Shown: positions 14,812 through 22,650 of the stretch, piece after piece | How the letters are laid out: the number at the start of each line of letters is the position of its first letter | Position numbering within the stretch: the first letter of the stretch is position 1 | Source: JBOGWP01 sp050693875 | GTDB taxonomy: Bacteria > Actinomycetota > CADDZG01 > JAHWKV01 > JBOGWP01 | Direction of reading: 5' to 3' | NCBI GenBank assembly: GCA_050693875.1 | Contig: JBOGWP010000101.1 | Coordinates: forward strand, 1 to 32,484 | Length of the DNA stretch: 32,484 nt | The notes under the pieces: model-generated | What the model saw: the letters and a program-made list of their open reading frames with translations, nothing else | Database searches by the model: none | What the model was told of the DNA's origin: nothing | Made by a program: the position numbers and the translations under genes

Positions 14812-15888
14812 CTATTCGGCTTGTTCCCGCGGCCCCAGGGCGAGATCGGCGATGACCGGGCGGTGGTCGGAGCTGCGGTCGCCCTCCGAGACCCGCGCCG
14901 CCTCGACCGAGAAGTGCCGAGAGGCGTAGTAGATGCGATCGAGGTCGCGCCGCGCGGGTGTGCCGAAGGTGCGCCGCGCCGGGTCGCCCGGACCGAGCCC
15001 GGCGGCCGAGAACGCGTCGGCGAGGCCGATCGCAGCCACCCGCTCGGCCTCTTCCCTGCCCTCGGCCGTCGCTGAGCCGGTGTTGAAGTCCCCCGCAACG
15101 ACCGCGGGTCCCGCCGCCGCCCCCACCGCCGACGCAAGTGCCTCTACCTGGCGCGGGTGCATCGGCCCCCACGACAGGTGGACGCAGAGCACACGGACGG
15201 CGTTCCCCGCCGCCGTCACGATCACCGCTTCGAGCGCGTTGCGCGGGCGGGCCGGGTCGATCGGGAGGCGCGGGATGCGCCCATGGGCCGCCAGATACTC
15301 GGCGGCGGCGCCGACGTGGCGGACGGCGCGGCGGGCAAATCCGTCGCCGTTGGGGTCGGGGAGGATCAGGTTGCGGACCGCATCGATGGCCGGGCCGAAG
15401 CTCATCAGCATCACGCCCTGCCCCCGCCCGGTCACACCCCGCGGAACGCCGGCCCACGCCGACGCGGCCGCGGCGGTGGCGCCCCCGAGCTCGGCGAGCT
15501 GGTCGTGGAAGCCGCTGCGGAGGGCGAAATCGTCCACCTCCTGCAGCAGGGCGACGTCAGGACGATGGGCCGTGATCGTGGCGGCGAGGGCGTCGAGGCG
15601 CTCCCGGGAGGCACGGCGTCCGGAGGGGCCGAGGCCGCCGCGGACGTTGAGCGTGAGGACGCGCAGCCGCTCGGCGGCGACGGTGGCGGGAGGGAGCGGT
15701 TCCGTCCCGGCGACGGGGGTGTGGGCGCCCGGCACCCCGGCGGCTCGGGCGCGTGCGATCAGCGGCGCCGCAAGGGCACGCACGCGCTCGCCGACCCACG
15801 CCGGAGACGAGGGTCTCCAGAGGCGGCTGCCCGGGGGCGGGGGGAACGAGTAGCGCGGGCCCTCCCGCCGGGGGGGGAGCAGCCGCAC
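14812..15888 (-). CDS. Endonuclease/exonuclease/phosphatase (EEP) family hydrolase
   Basis: The product is about 358 residues from GTG 15888. The metal-dependent EEP core is intact: LRVLTLNVRGG, VALLQEVDDF with the metal Glu, LCVHLSWGPMHPRQVEAL, VVAGDFNTG, RRDLDRIYYAS and SSDHRPVIADL. Substrates in this superfamily range from DNA to phosphoinositides and cannot be read from sequence. The first ~75 residues are proline- and arginine-rich, with no clear signal peptide. The reading frame stays open upstream into the coiled-coil gene, so the start is uncertain. It ends just before the diiron-cassette promoter. Confidence 0.82.
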   Translation of the reverse strand: MRLLPPRREGPRYSFPPPPGSRLWRPSSPAWVGERVRALAAPLIARARAAGVPGAHTPVAGTEPLPPATVAAERLRVLTLNVRGGLGPSGRRASRERLDALAATITAHRPDVALLQEVDDFALRSGFHDQLAELGGATAAAASAWAGVPRGVTGRGQGVMLMSFGPAIDAVRNLILPDPNGDGFARRAVRHVGAAAEYLAAHGRIPRLPIDPARPRNALEAVIVTAAGNAVRVLCVHLSWGPMHPRQVEALASAVGAAAGPAVVAGDFNTGSATAEGREEAERVAAIGLADAFSAAGLGPGDPARRTFGTPARRDLDRIYYASRHFSVEAARVSEGDRSSDHRPVIADLALGPREQAE

Positions 15889-15911
15889 GTCGAAGGCGAC
15901 CTCGATCGGGA

Positions 15912-16457
15912 TCAGATGCGGCGGGGTCTCGTCTGGGGGGCCGGCGCGGCCACTGGGGGCGGCTCCGGGGGCTGCTCGGGCTTCTCGTCGGCCGGCTCTG
16001 CGCCGTGCACCTCGAACCGGCCCCGCAGCGACTCCCTTCCCTTCGCGACCGCGGCGAGGGTCTTCTGGAGCACGACCTCGAAGTTGGCGAGCTTGGCGTC
16101 GACGTACTCCTCGGCCTCCATCCTTATCTCGCGCGCCTTGCCCCTCGCCTCCTCGATGATCTTCTCGGCCTCGCGGCTGGCTGCGTTCACGATCTCCGTG
16201 CGGGCGACCATCCGGTCGCGCTCATCCCGCGCCCCGGCGCGGATCGCGTCGGCCTCGCCCTGCGCCTTCGCCAGTACCTCGGTGCGCTCTCGCATCATCG
16301 AGCGCGCCTCCCGAAGCTCGTCGGGGGCGAGCGTGCGGATCCGTTCCAGCCGTTGAAGGATCTCTTTCTTGTTGATCATCGCGGAGGCCGAGAACGGCAC
16401 CGGCTTGGCGCCGGCAATCTGCCCCATCACCTGGTCGAGCTCGCCGAAGAGGTCCAT
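15912..16457 (-). CDS. DivIVA-like coiled-coil protein next to coaD
   Basis: The product is about 181 residues from ATG 16457, whose A is shared with the coaD stop (TGATG); GTG 16460 is an alternative start. A short N-terminal segment (MDLFGELDQVMGQIAG) precedes charged heptad-rich sequence (residues ~30-140: EILQRLERIRTL, EADAIRAGARDERDR, EAEKIIEEARGKAREIRMEA) and a proline-rich tail. This matches the DivIVA-type or ATP-synthase-b-like proteins encoded beside coaD in actinobacteria. They are thought to scaffold growth or division, but the exact role is not known. It is coupled to coaD. Confidence 0.8.
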   Translation of the reverse strand: MDLFGELDQVMGQIAGAKPVPFSASAMINKKEILQRLERIRTLAPDELREARSMMRERTEVLAKAQGEADAIRAGARDERDRMVARTEIVNAASREAEKIIEEARGKAREIRMEAEEYVDAKLANFEVVLQKTLAAVAKGRESLRGRFEVHGAEPADEKPEQPPEPPPVAAPAPQTRPRRI

Positions 16458-16951
16458 CACTCCACCCTACCTTCGTCGGCGAACCGCTGCGCGAGTGCGC
16501 CGCGGACCACGTCGGGGACCAGTCCGCTCACGTCTCCGCCGTAGCGCGCGACCTCCTTGACGAGGCTCGAGGAGATGAAGCTCCACTGCGGGTTGGTGGC
16601 GATGAAGAGCGTGTCCACCTCGGGGAGCAGCGTGGCGTTCATCTGCGCCATCTGCAGCTCGTACTCGAGGTCCGAGACCGCTCGGAGACCCTTCACGATC
16701 AAATCCACCCCGCGATTGCGGGCGAAGTCGACCATCAGTCCCTCGTACGACTCGATCGAGACGTTGGGGAGGTCACGGAGTACTTCCTTGAGCAGCCCGA
16801 CACGCTCCTCCGCCGAGAAGAGGGGCAACTTCGAAGGATTGGCGAGGACCGCCACGACCACGATCTCGAAGTGGCGAGCAGCTCGTTGCACGACGTCGAT
16901 ATGCCCGTTGGTGGGTGGGTCGAACGAGCCAGGGCAGAGCGCTACCGGCAC
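16457..16951 (-). CDS. coaD: Pantetheine-phosphate adenylyltransferase
   Basis: This catalyses the fourth step of coenzyme A synthesis, transferring AMP from ATP to 4'-phosphopantetheine. The product has 164 residues from GTG 16951, the usual size. The nucleotidyltransferase motif GSFDPPTNGH is at residues 8-17. VKGLRAVSDLEYELQMAQMN and the ISSS loop near residue 127 follow, as in the family. It starts four bases after the rsmD stop and overlaps the next gene by one base, so rsmD, coaD and the coiled-coil gene form an operon. Confidence 0.97.
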   Translation of the reverse strand: MPVALCPGSFDPPTNGHIDVVQRAARHFEIVVVAVLANPSKLPLFSAEERVGLLKEVLRDLPNVSIESYEGLMVDFARNRGVDLIVKGLRAVSDLEYELQMAQMNATLLPEVDTLFIATNPQWSFISSSLVKEVARYGGDVSGLVPDVVRGALAQRFADEGRVE

Positions 16952-16954
16952 ACT

Positions 16955-17518
16955 TCAGCCCCCCCTGCCGGCCGTGTCCCCGGCCTCGATCAGCACCAGT
17001 GCGGAGTCGCCGTACCGGCGCTCCGCGACCACCCTCAGCCCTGGGGGCGCGACCAACGGCAACACGCGCGACGACGTCTCCATCACGATCACGCCCCCGG
17101 GCGCCAGCAACCCCCGCTCGGTCAGTTCCGCCAACGGGGCCGATGCTAGCCCGGCGGCGTAGGGCGGATCAACGAGGGCGAGGTCGAACGGTCCGTCGGC
17201 CTCGCCCTCGACGAAGACCGCCGCGTCGGCGCGGACGACGCGCGCCCGGCCGGCGAGGTCCGCCGAATCCAGGTTGGCGCGGATGGTCGCGATCGCGGCC
17301 GGGTCGCGGTCGACGAAGGTGGCCGAGGCGGCGCCGCGGGAGAGGGCCTCGATTCCCAGCGCGCCCGAGCCCGCATACAGGTCGAGGACGCGGGCGTCGC
17401 GGATCCGGTCGCCGAGCATCGAGAAGAGAGCCTCCTTGACCCGGCTGCCGGTGGGCCGGGTTGTCCCGGCAACGGCCCGCAGCCGGCGTCCCTTGGCCTT
17501 CCCGGCGATGACGCGCAT
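16955..17518 (-). CDS. rsmD: 16S rRNA (guanine966-N2)-methyltransferase RsmD
   Basis: This S-adenosylmethionine-dependent enzyme methylates G966 of 16S rRNA. ATG 17518 gives 187 residues and begins with the family start MRVIAGKAKGRRL. The SAM site VLDLYAGSGALG is at 44-55 and the catalytic DPPY, in LALVDPPYAAG, at about 116-119. RPTGSRVKEALFSML is also diagnostic. An upstream in-frame extension to 17608 exists but is unlike the family. rsmD normally follows recG; here about 2.9 kb of accessory genes separates them. Confidence 0.96.
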   Translation of the reverse strand: MRVIAGKAKGRRLRAVAGTTRPTGSRVKEALFSMLGDRIRDARVLDLYAGSGALGIEALSRGAASATFVDRDPAAIATIRANLDSADLAGRARVVRADAAVFVEGEADGPFDLALVDPPYAAGLASAPLAELTERGLLAPGGVIVMETSSRVLPLVAPPGLRVVAERRYGDSALVLIEAGDTAGRGG

Positions 17519-17668
17519 GAGAGAAGTGTAAGCAGGCCCGGCGTGCCCCGGGCTGGCCCTTCGTTCGTCCTTCTTGCATCCACCAGCCGCGCGGGGCCCT
17601 CGTTGCAAGGGACTCCGGCGAGCCGCCCCGCTTCGGCCGCCGGCACTCTGGCCTCTCCTTCGGCGGGT

Positions 17669-17685
17669 GGAGGCCTACCGCCTCC
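17669..17685 (-). terminator. Hairpin immediately after the cyclase stop
   Basis: On the minus strand GGAGGC-GGTAG-GCCTCC begins right after the TGA of the cyclase gene (17688-17686). There is no T tract, so it is a terminator-like stem rather than a classical intrinsic terminator. The rest of the 167-base gap to rsmD holds no credible gene. Confidence 0.45.
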
Positions 17686-18498
17686 TCACGGGGAAGCCGT
17701 GTCCCACAGCACGGCGTAGGCGCGTACAGGTGCCCCGAATCCCTTGAGCATCAGCTCACGCGGGTCGGAGAAGGGGATGGCCCCTCCTGCGCTGAGCTCG
17801 AACACGTCGCTCGACACGAGGATTCCATCGGGATTGGCGGCGCCACACAAGCGAGAGGCAAGCTGCACGGCCGTCCCGAAGAGGTCTTCGTTCTCGGTCA
17901 CCGGCTCGCCGGCTGCAAGGCCGACCCGAAGGTGTACTTCGAGATCCGAGGCGCCCGCCGCACGCAGAGACTTCTGAATCTCCATTCCGCATTCCACCGC
18001 GCGAGGCACCTCGATGAAAGAGGCCATGATTCCGTCCCCGGTGTGCTTGACCCTTCGGCCGTCGAACAACCGGAGCGCGCGTCCCACGACATCGTCGTGG
18101 CGACGGACGATCTTCATGGCGCCCAGGTCGCCCAGCCGCTGGGTGAGCTCGGTGGATCCGACGATGTCGGTGAACAAGATGGCACGGAATGCCGAGGCCA
18201 CGTACGGCTCTCCAGAGGGAACCTTGGGAAAGCTGCCCAGGAACAGCCCTGCCTCCTCGCGATCGATTTGAATGATGTCGTGCGCGACCATCCTGTGCGC
18301 CTCCCGATGCACCGCCTCGGCGGCCTCGACGCTCGGGGCGTCGACAAGGCAGAAGGCCGTCTGCCGGTCGTAGTCGAACCAGTAGGTCAGGTACCGCACG
18401 TTGTACCGTGGCTGGACCTCCAGGTCCTGCACGTGCGCTCGGGCGGCGTCGGCCGGGCTCATACCCTCGAAGTTGTGCCGATCCAGGTAATGCGGCAT
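17686..18498 (-). CDS. DUF4242 domain fused to class III adenylate cyclase
   Basis: The product has 270 residues from ATG 18498, six bases after AAGGAG. Residues 1-80 are a DUF4242 domain (MPHYLDRHNFEGMSPADAAR, VRYLTYWFDYDRQTAFCLVD). Residues 103-265 are a class III nucleotide cyclase. The metal residues are Asp111 (FTDIVGSTELTQR) and Asp155 (KHTGDGIMASF). Lys151 and Asp205 fit adenine recognition, and Arg216 is present. The asparagine that usually stabilises the transition state is Gln212 (FGTAVQLASRLC). Active enzyme would make cAMP as homodimers; the product is predicted, not shown. There are no membrane segments. DUF4242 is an uncharacterised small alpha/beta fold, here perhaps the sensor. 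A strong hairpin separates this gene from the upstream glycosidase gene. Confidence 0.88.
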   Translation of the reverse strand: MPHYLDRHNFEGMSPADAARAHVQDLEVQPRYNVRYLTYWFDYDRQTAFCLVDAPSVEAAEAVHREAHRMVAHDIIQIDREEAGLFLGSFPKVPSGEPYVASAFRAILFTDIVGSTELTQRLGDLGAMKIVRRHDDVVGRALRLFDGRRVKHTGDGIMASFIEVPRAVECGMEIQKSLRAAGASDLEVHLRVGLAAGEPVTENEDLFGTAVQLASRLCGAANPDGILVSSDVFELSAGGAIPFSDPRELMLKGFGAPVRAYAVLWDTASP

Positions 18499-18540
18499 CC
18501 ACGCTCCTTCGGTGGGCAGGTCTCGGGTCAAGATTCTAGA

Positions 18541-18561
18541 CCCGGGGGCGGCGCCCCCGGG
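18541..18561 (-). terminator. Strong 9-bp palindromic hairpin after the GH99-like gene
   Basis: CCCGGGGGC-GGC-GCCCCCGGG on the plus strand is a perfect inverted repeat with a three-base loop. It lies 78 bases after the stop of the GH99-like gene and is followed on the minus strand by TCTAGAATCTTG, a weak T-containing tail. It probably ends that transcript and insulates the cyclase gene. Confidence 0.6.
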
Positions 18562-18638
18562 CGCTCTGCTTGCATCCAGCGCCGCAGCTGGCTCCTTGCC
18601 GGGGGACTCCGCCAGGCCCTCAGCTTGGAGTCCTGAGA

Positions 18639-20426
18639 TCATCGGTACTCGCTCACCCAGAATGCCGTCCGGTCGACGTACGCGGTTTCGGCCGCGGTCC
18701 CGAACGCGCTGAACGCCCCGTCGTAGCTCTGGTAGCAGAAGCCGCCCCCCAGGCACATCCCCGCCACGGCAGGCTCGATCTGGGTGCCCTCGTGCCACTC
18801 GTTGTAGCTGGTGATCGTGACCGCGTCGGCACCGGCGTCGATGGCACCCTGCCAGGCGGCATCGTAGGTGGCGCCCGCCGCCCGCGGCCGGACCCGCGTG
18901 TCGGAGGTGGCACGCCGGGCGTCGTAGCCTGGCGCCACCGATGGCGCACAACGAAGACGGTTCAGGCGGGCCGATGCGCACACCCGGGCGAAGTCGCCGG
19001 GCAGGTATCCGAAGGGGTCGTAGGTGTAGATCCCGGTGAAGCCCGCTGCGCCGGCGAAGGCCGCGAAGCTCCCGCCCTTCACGGCGGACACGCTGCCGCC
19101 GTGTGCGAAGACGCGGACGCCGGGCAAGCCGGCGTTCATGGCCGCCCACTCCTCGGCCGGGTGCAGGCTGGCGAGGTAGATGTAGAAGTCGGTGACACCC
19201 AACGAGCGCAGGTGCGCGATGTCGTTGGCCACCAGGCTCACGTTCCGGCCCCCGTAGGGCTCGATCTGCACCGCGACCGAGAGGCCCTGGGCCCGGGCGG
19301 CGCCGAGCAGGTCGGGGAGGCGCTGGTCCTCGAAGCTGCCCCTCCCCCACCACGATGTCGCCACCTCGTCGATCCCGGCCCGGGCGACGTCGGCCATGTG
19401 GGGGTCGATCACCCCTCGATCGCTGCTCGAGTAGGCGCCCCGCGAGGGATAGAAGCCGGCGCCGATGTCGTCGGGGGGAAGGTGGCCGTTCTGCTCCCAG
19501 TGCCGCCAGGCGCCGTCGCGGGCCGGGGTCCCGTACCACGGGTAGTAAAAGATCGACACCGAGCGACCCGGATTGGGCAGCGATGCGAGCCCGAGGATCG
19601 GCGAGGCCAGCTTCACGTCCCCCAGCGCCCCGAAGAAGGCGGCATCTCCGAACGTGAAGACCCCGCCGTCCGTCGACGCCAGCCAGTAGCCCCGGCCGCT
19701 CGGCGTCGGGGCGAGGCTCACCACCCGGCCGGTGAGGCGCAAGCCCCCGGTCGAGCCGTGGAACTGGGCGTCGCCGAAGGAGAAGACGCCGCCGTCCGAG
19801 GCGACCAGCCAGTAACCGCCGCCGGTGGGCGTGGGTGCCACCGAGACGATCGGACGGACGAGCGGGATCGACCCCGTGGAGCCGAAGAAGGTCGCGTCGC
19901 CGAAGGAGAAGAGGCCGCCGTCCGAGGCGACGAGCCAGTAACCGCCGCCGGTGGGCGTGGGGGCGATGGCGACGATCGGCGAATTCAGCTTCGTACCGCC
20001 GGTGCTCCCGAAGAAGCTCGCGTCGCCGAACGAGAAGACGCCGCCGTCCGAGGCGACGAGCCAGTAGCCCTGCCCGCTCGGCGTTGCGGCCATCCCGACG
20101 ACGGGACGGGCGAGGCGGATCCCCCCGGCCGACCCTTTGAAAGGCGCCCCGAAGGCGAAGATGCCTCCATCGCTTGCCGCGAGCCAGTAGCCCTTCCCGC
20201 TCGGCGAGGCCGCCAGCCCGACGATCGGCTGCCGCAGAGCCATCCCCCCCATGCTGCCCCGGAACGGGGCCTGGCCGAACGAGAACACCCCCCCGTCGGC
20301 CGACGTCATCCAGTAGCCGAGCGGGGCTCGGGGCTCCGACGGTCCGGCCGCCGAGGCAGCCACGCCATCGAGGGCAACAAGCCCCGCGGCGAGCGTCACC
20401 ACCAGGGCGGCCCCCAGCCGCCGCAT
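18639..20426 (-). CDS. Secreted GH99-like glycosidase with six N-terminal repeats
   Basis: The product has 595 residues. ATG 20426 shares its A with the recG stop (TGATG) and gives a textbook signal peptide (MRRLGAALVVTLAAGLVALD). ATG 20444, six codons earlier, is the alternative. Six units of about 40 residues follow (about 20318-19575), each built on GYWLVASDGGVFSFGD...F.GSTGG...PIV. They resemble the repeats of actinobacterial surface proteins and may form a beta-propeller. The C-terminal ~320 residues look like glycoside hydrolase family 99: SIFYYPWYGTPARDGAWRHW, VQIEPYGGR and SYNEWHEGTQIEPA. The last contains the Glu-x-x-Glu pair that acts in GH99 endo-mannosidases. It is thus predicted to be an exported enzyme acting on mannan-like glycans. 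It is coupled to recG only by position. Confidence 0.85.
   Translation of the reverse strand: MRRLGAALVVTLAAGLVALDGVAASAAGPSEPRAPLGYWMTSADGGVFSFGQAPFRGSMGGMALRQPIVGLAASPSGKGYWLAASDGGIFAFGAPFKGSAGGIRLARPVVGMAATPSGQGYWLVASDGGVFSFGDASFFGSTGGTKLNSPIVAIAPTPTGGGYWLVASDGGLFSFGDATFFGSTGSIPLVRPIVSVAPTPTGGGYWLVASDGGVFSFGDAQFHGSTGGLRLTGRVVSLAPTPSGRGYWLASTDGGVFTFGDAAFFGALGDVKLASPILGLASLPNPGRSVSIFYYPWYGTPARDGAWRHWEQNGHLPPDDIGAGFYPSRGAYSSSDRGVIDPHMADVARAGIDEVATSWWGRGSFEDQRLPDLLGAARAQGLSVAVQIEPYGGRNVSLVANDIAHLRSLGVTDFYIYLASLHPAEEWAAMNAGLPGVRVFAHGGSVSAVKGGSFAAFAGAAGFTGIYTYDPFGYLPGDFARVCASARLNRLRCAPSVAPGYDARRATSDTRVRPRAAGATYDAAWQGAIDAGADAVTITSYNEWHEGTQIEPAVAGMCLGGGFCYQSYDGAFSAFGTAAETAYVDRTAFWVSEYR
19575..20318 (-). 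repeat. Six tandem coding repeats (about 123 bp each)
   Basis: The GYWLVASDGG repeat units recur with high nucleotide similarity. Examples are GTCGCCTCGGACGGCGGCGT in several units and the conserved GTCGTCGG/GGCTACTGGCTGG segments. They lie within the N-terminal half of the glycosidase gene. Such repeats readily expand or shrink by recombination. Confidence 0.85.
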
Positions 20427-22582
20427 CAGGAGTGGAACAGCCATTCCAGCCGATCGGCGAAGCGGCCCTCCATCTCGAGGCGGACAAGCCTGTGCCCGGA
20501 CAGGTTGGGATCCTCCTCGACGAGGCGGAAGGCCTCCTCCCGGGCACGGTGCAACAGGTCGACGTCGCGCACCAGGTTGGTGAGCCGCAGATCGCTGTAC
20601 CCGGCCTGCCGCTCTCCGAGGATCGTCCCCGAACCGCGGATCTCGAGATCCTTGGCGGCGAGCTCGAACCCGTCCGTGGTCGAGGCGAGCGCATCGAGCC
20701 GCTCGCGAGCACGGCTGCGCTCCTCGTCGTCGAGGATGCTCGTGAACAGCAGGCAGGTCGACGCGTGCTGCCCCCGGCCGATGCGGCCGCGGAGCTGGTG
20801 CAGCTGCGAGAGGCCGAAGCGGTCGGCGTCCTCGATCAGCATCACGGTGGCGTTCGGGACGTCGACGCCCACCTCGACGACCGTCGTCGAGATGAGCACG
20901 TCGATCTCGCCGCCCCGGAACCCCTCCATCACCCGGTCCTTGTCCCCCGGCCGCATCCGGCCGTGGAGCATCCCGACCCGCAAGTCGGGGAAGACCTCCT
21001 TCGCCAGCCGCTCCGCCTCCGCCATCGCCGAGCGGACCTCGAGCTTGTCCGACTCGTCGACGAGCGGCGTGATCACGTACGCCTGCCGGCCGGAGGCGAC
21101 CTCACGCCGCACCAGGTCGTACGCCGCCTCCCGCCCGCCCTCATCGATGACCCGCGTCTCCACGGGCTGCCGCCCCTTCGGCAGCTCATCGAGCACGCTG
21201 ACATCGAGATCCCCATACAGCGTCAGGGCGAGGGTCCGCGGGATCGGGGTTGCGGTCATGATCAGGACGTCCGGCGTCACCTCGCCCCGGCCCTTGCTCC
21301 GCAGCTCGATTCGCTGACGCACGCCGAAGCGGTGCTGCTCGTCGACGACGGCCAGCCCGAGGTTGGCGAAGGCCACCCCCTCCTGGATGAGGGCGTGGGT
21401 TCCCACCGCGATCGCAGCGTGACCCTCCGCGATGCGCTCGAGGGCCTTCCGCCGCCGGGCCGCGCCCACGCTCCCGGTCAGCAGGACCACCTCGGGTCCC
21501 CCGAACAGGTCGAGCTGGCCGGCCCGGCCGTCGTCCCCTCCGCCGAGTGGTTGCAGCAACCGGCTGATCGTGAGGAAGTGCTGAGCGGCGAGCACCTCGG
21601 TCGGCGCCATGATCGCCGCCTGGTAGCCCCCCTGGACCGCGACGAGCGCCGCGTAGAGCGCGACGACGGTCTTGCCGGCCCCGACCTCCCCCTGCAGCAG
21701 CCGGTGCATCGGCACCGACCGCTCGAGGTCTGCCTCGATCTCCGCGATCGCCTTGCGCTGCGCACCGGTGGGCTCGAAGGGCAGCGAGGCGAGGAACGTC
21801 TCAGCCAGGTCGGCCTCGACCTTGTGCGCGATCCCGATGGCCGACCGCTCGATCCGCCGCTTTCGATAGGCCAGGCCGCACTGAAGCGTGAACAGCTCGT
21901 CGAAGACGAGGCGCCGGCGACCCTCGAACACCTGCGGCATCTCGACCGGGAAGTGGTAGCGCTCCAGAGCGGCGGTCCGGCCGAGGAGACGGTGACGCCG
22001 GCGCACGTCCTCGGGCAGCGGGTCGGCGAGGGGCCGGTAGGCATCGAGGGCGGCACGGATGATCCGCCGGAGCCAGGCCGTATGAATGTCGGCCGTCGCC
22101 GGGTACTGAGGCAGGATCCGGACGACCTCGCCGGCATCGCGGATCACGTCGACGAGGGGCGCGTTCATCTGCCGGGTTCCGCGGAAGGTCGTGATCTTCC
22201 CCTTGGCGGCGATCATCGTGCCCGGGCGCAGCTGCCGCTCGCGCCACGGCTGGTTGAAGAAGACCAGCGTCAGCGAGGAGGTCCCGTCGTGAACGATCAC
22301 CCGGACGGGAAGCTTCCTGCGGCTCGGTGGCGGCGCGTGGACCTTGCGCACCTCGCCGACGACCGTGACCTCGTCGCCGACGCCGAGCTCGCGGATCGAC
22401 TTCTGCTCCGAGAAGTCGAGGTGGCGCCGCGGGTAGTGCTGGAGCAGGTCCTGCACGGTTCGGATGGCGAAGCGCGACGAGGCCAGGGTCTCCTCACCCT
22501 TCGGGCCGACTCCCTTCACATAGCGAACCGGCACCTCGAGCGAGGGCGGGGCATAGAGGAGCAGGCGCTCGGATTCGCTCAC
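20426..22582 (-). CDS. recG: ATP-dependent DNA helicase RecG
   Basis: RecG rewinds stalled forks and processes Holliday-junction-like structures. The product has 718 residues from GTG 22582. The N-terminal wedge (OB-fold) domain spans about 1-250 (VRYVKGVGPKGEETL, VTVVGEVRKVHAP). The helicase core has LLQGEVGAGKTVVALYA (Walker A), the DEQH box in AVVDEQHRFGVRQR, MTATPIPRTLALTLYGDLDV and LLISTTVVEVGVDVPNA-like motif V, with QLRGRIGRG (motif VI). Everything is intact. A strong start signal is not seen; ATG 22590 opens a three-codon frame that ends at the GTG. It is downstream of the broken ABC genes. Confidence 0.97.
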   Translation of the reverse strand: MSESERLLLYAPPSLEVPVRYVKGVGPKGEETLASSRFAIRTVQDLLQHYPRRHLDFSEQKSIRELGVGDEVTVVGEVRKVHAPPPSRRKLPVRVIVHDGTSSLTLVFFNQPWRERQLRPGTMIAAKGKITTFRGTRQMNAPLVDVIRDAGEVVRILPQYPATADIHTAWLRRIIRAALDAYRPLADPLPEDVRRRHRLLGRTAALERYHFPVEMPQVFEGRRRLVFDELFTLQCGLAYRKRRIERSAIGIAHKVEADLAETFLASLPFEPTGAQRKAIAEIEADLERSVPMHRLLQGEVGAGKTVVALYAALVAVQGGYQAAIMAPTEVLAAQHFLTISRLLQPLGGGDDGRAGQLDLFGGPEVVLLTGSVGAARRRKALERIAEGHAAIAVGTHALIQEGVAFANLGLAVVDEQHRFGVRQRIELRSKGRGEVTPDVLIMTATPIPRTLALTLYGDLDVSVLDELPKGRQPVETRVIDEGGREAAYDLVRREVASGRQAYVITPLVDESDKLEVRSAMAEAERLAKEVFPDLRVGMLHGRMRPGDKDRVMEGFRGGEIDVLISTTVVEVGVDVPNATVMLIEDADRFGLSQLHQLRGRIGRGQHASTCLLFTSILDDEERSRARERLDALASTTDGFELAAKDLEIRGSGTILGERQAGYSDLRLTNLVRDVDLLHRAREEAFRLVEEDPNLSGHRLVRLEMEGRFADRLEWLFHS

Positions 22583-22650
22583 CCCGCCATTCTCCCCGTG
22601 CGGGCGGAGCGGTGGGCGGATCCCCTGCGGCTTACCTCCCCCCTCCCCGA

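Noticed and set aside
19575..20318. Regular repeats that might be taken for a CRISPR array
   Set aside because: The period is about 123 bases, in frame, and encodes the GYWLVASDGG units. There are no short unique spacers and no cas genes.
17686..20712. A 1008-codon open frame joining the cyclase to sequence upstream
   Set aside because: Only the last 271 codons make sense. The rest is an off-frame reading of the GH99-like gene and recG, open merely because G+C-rich DNA has few stops.
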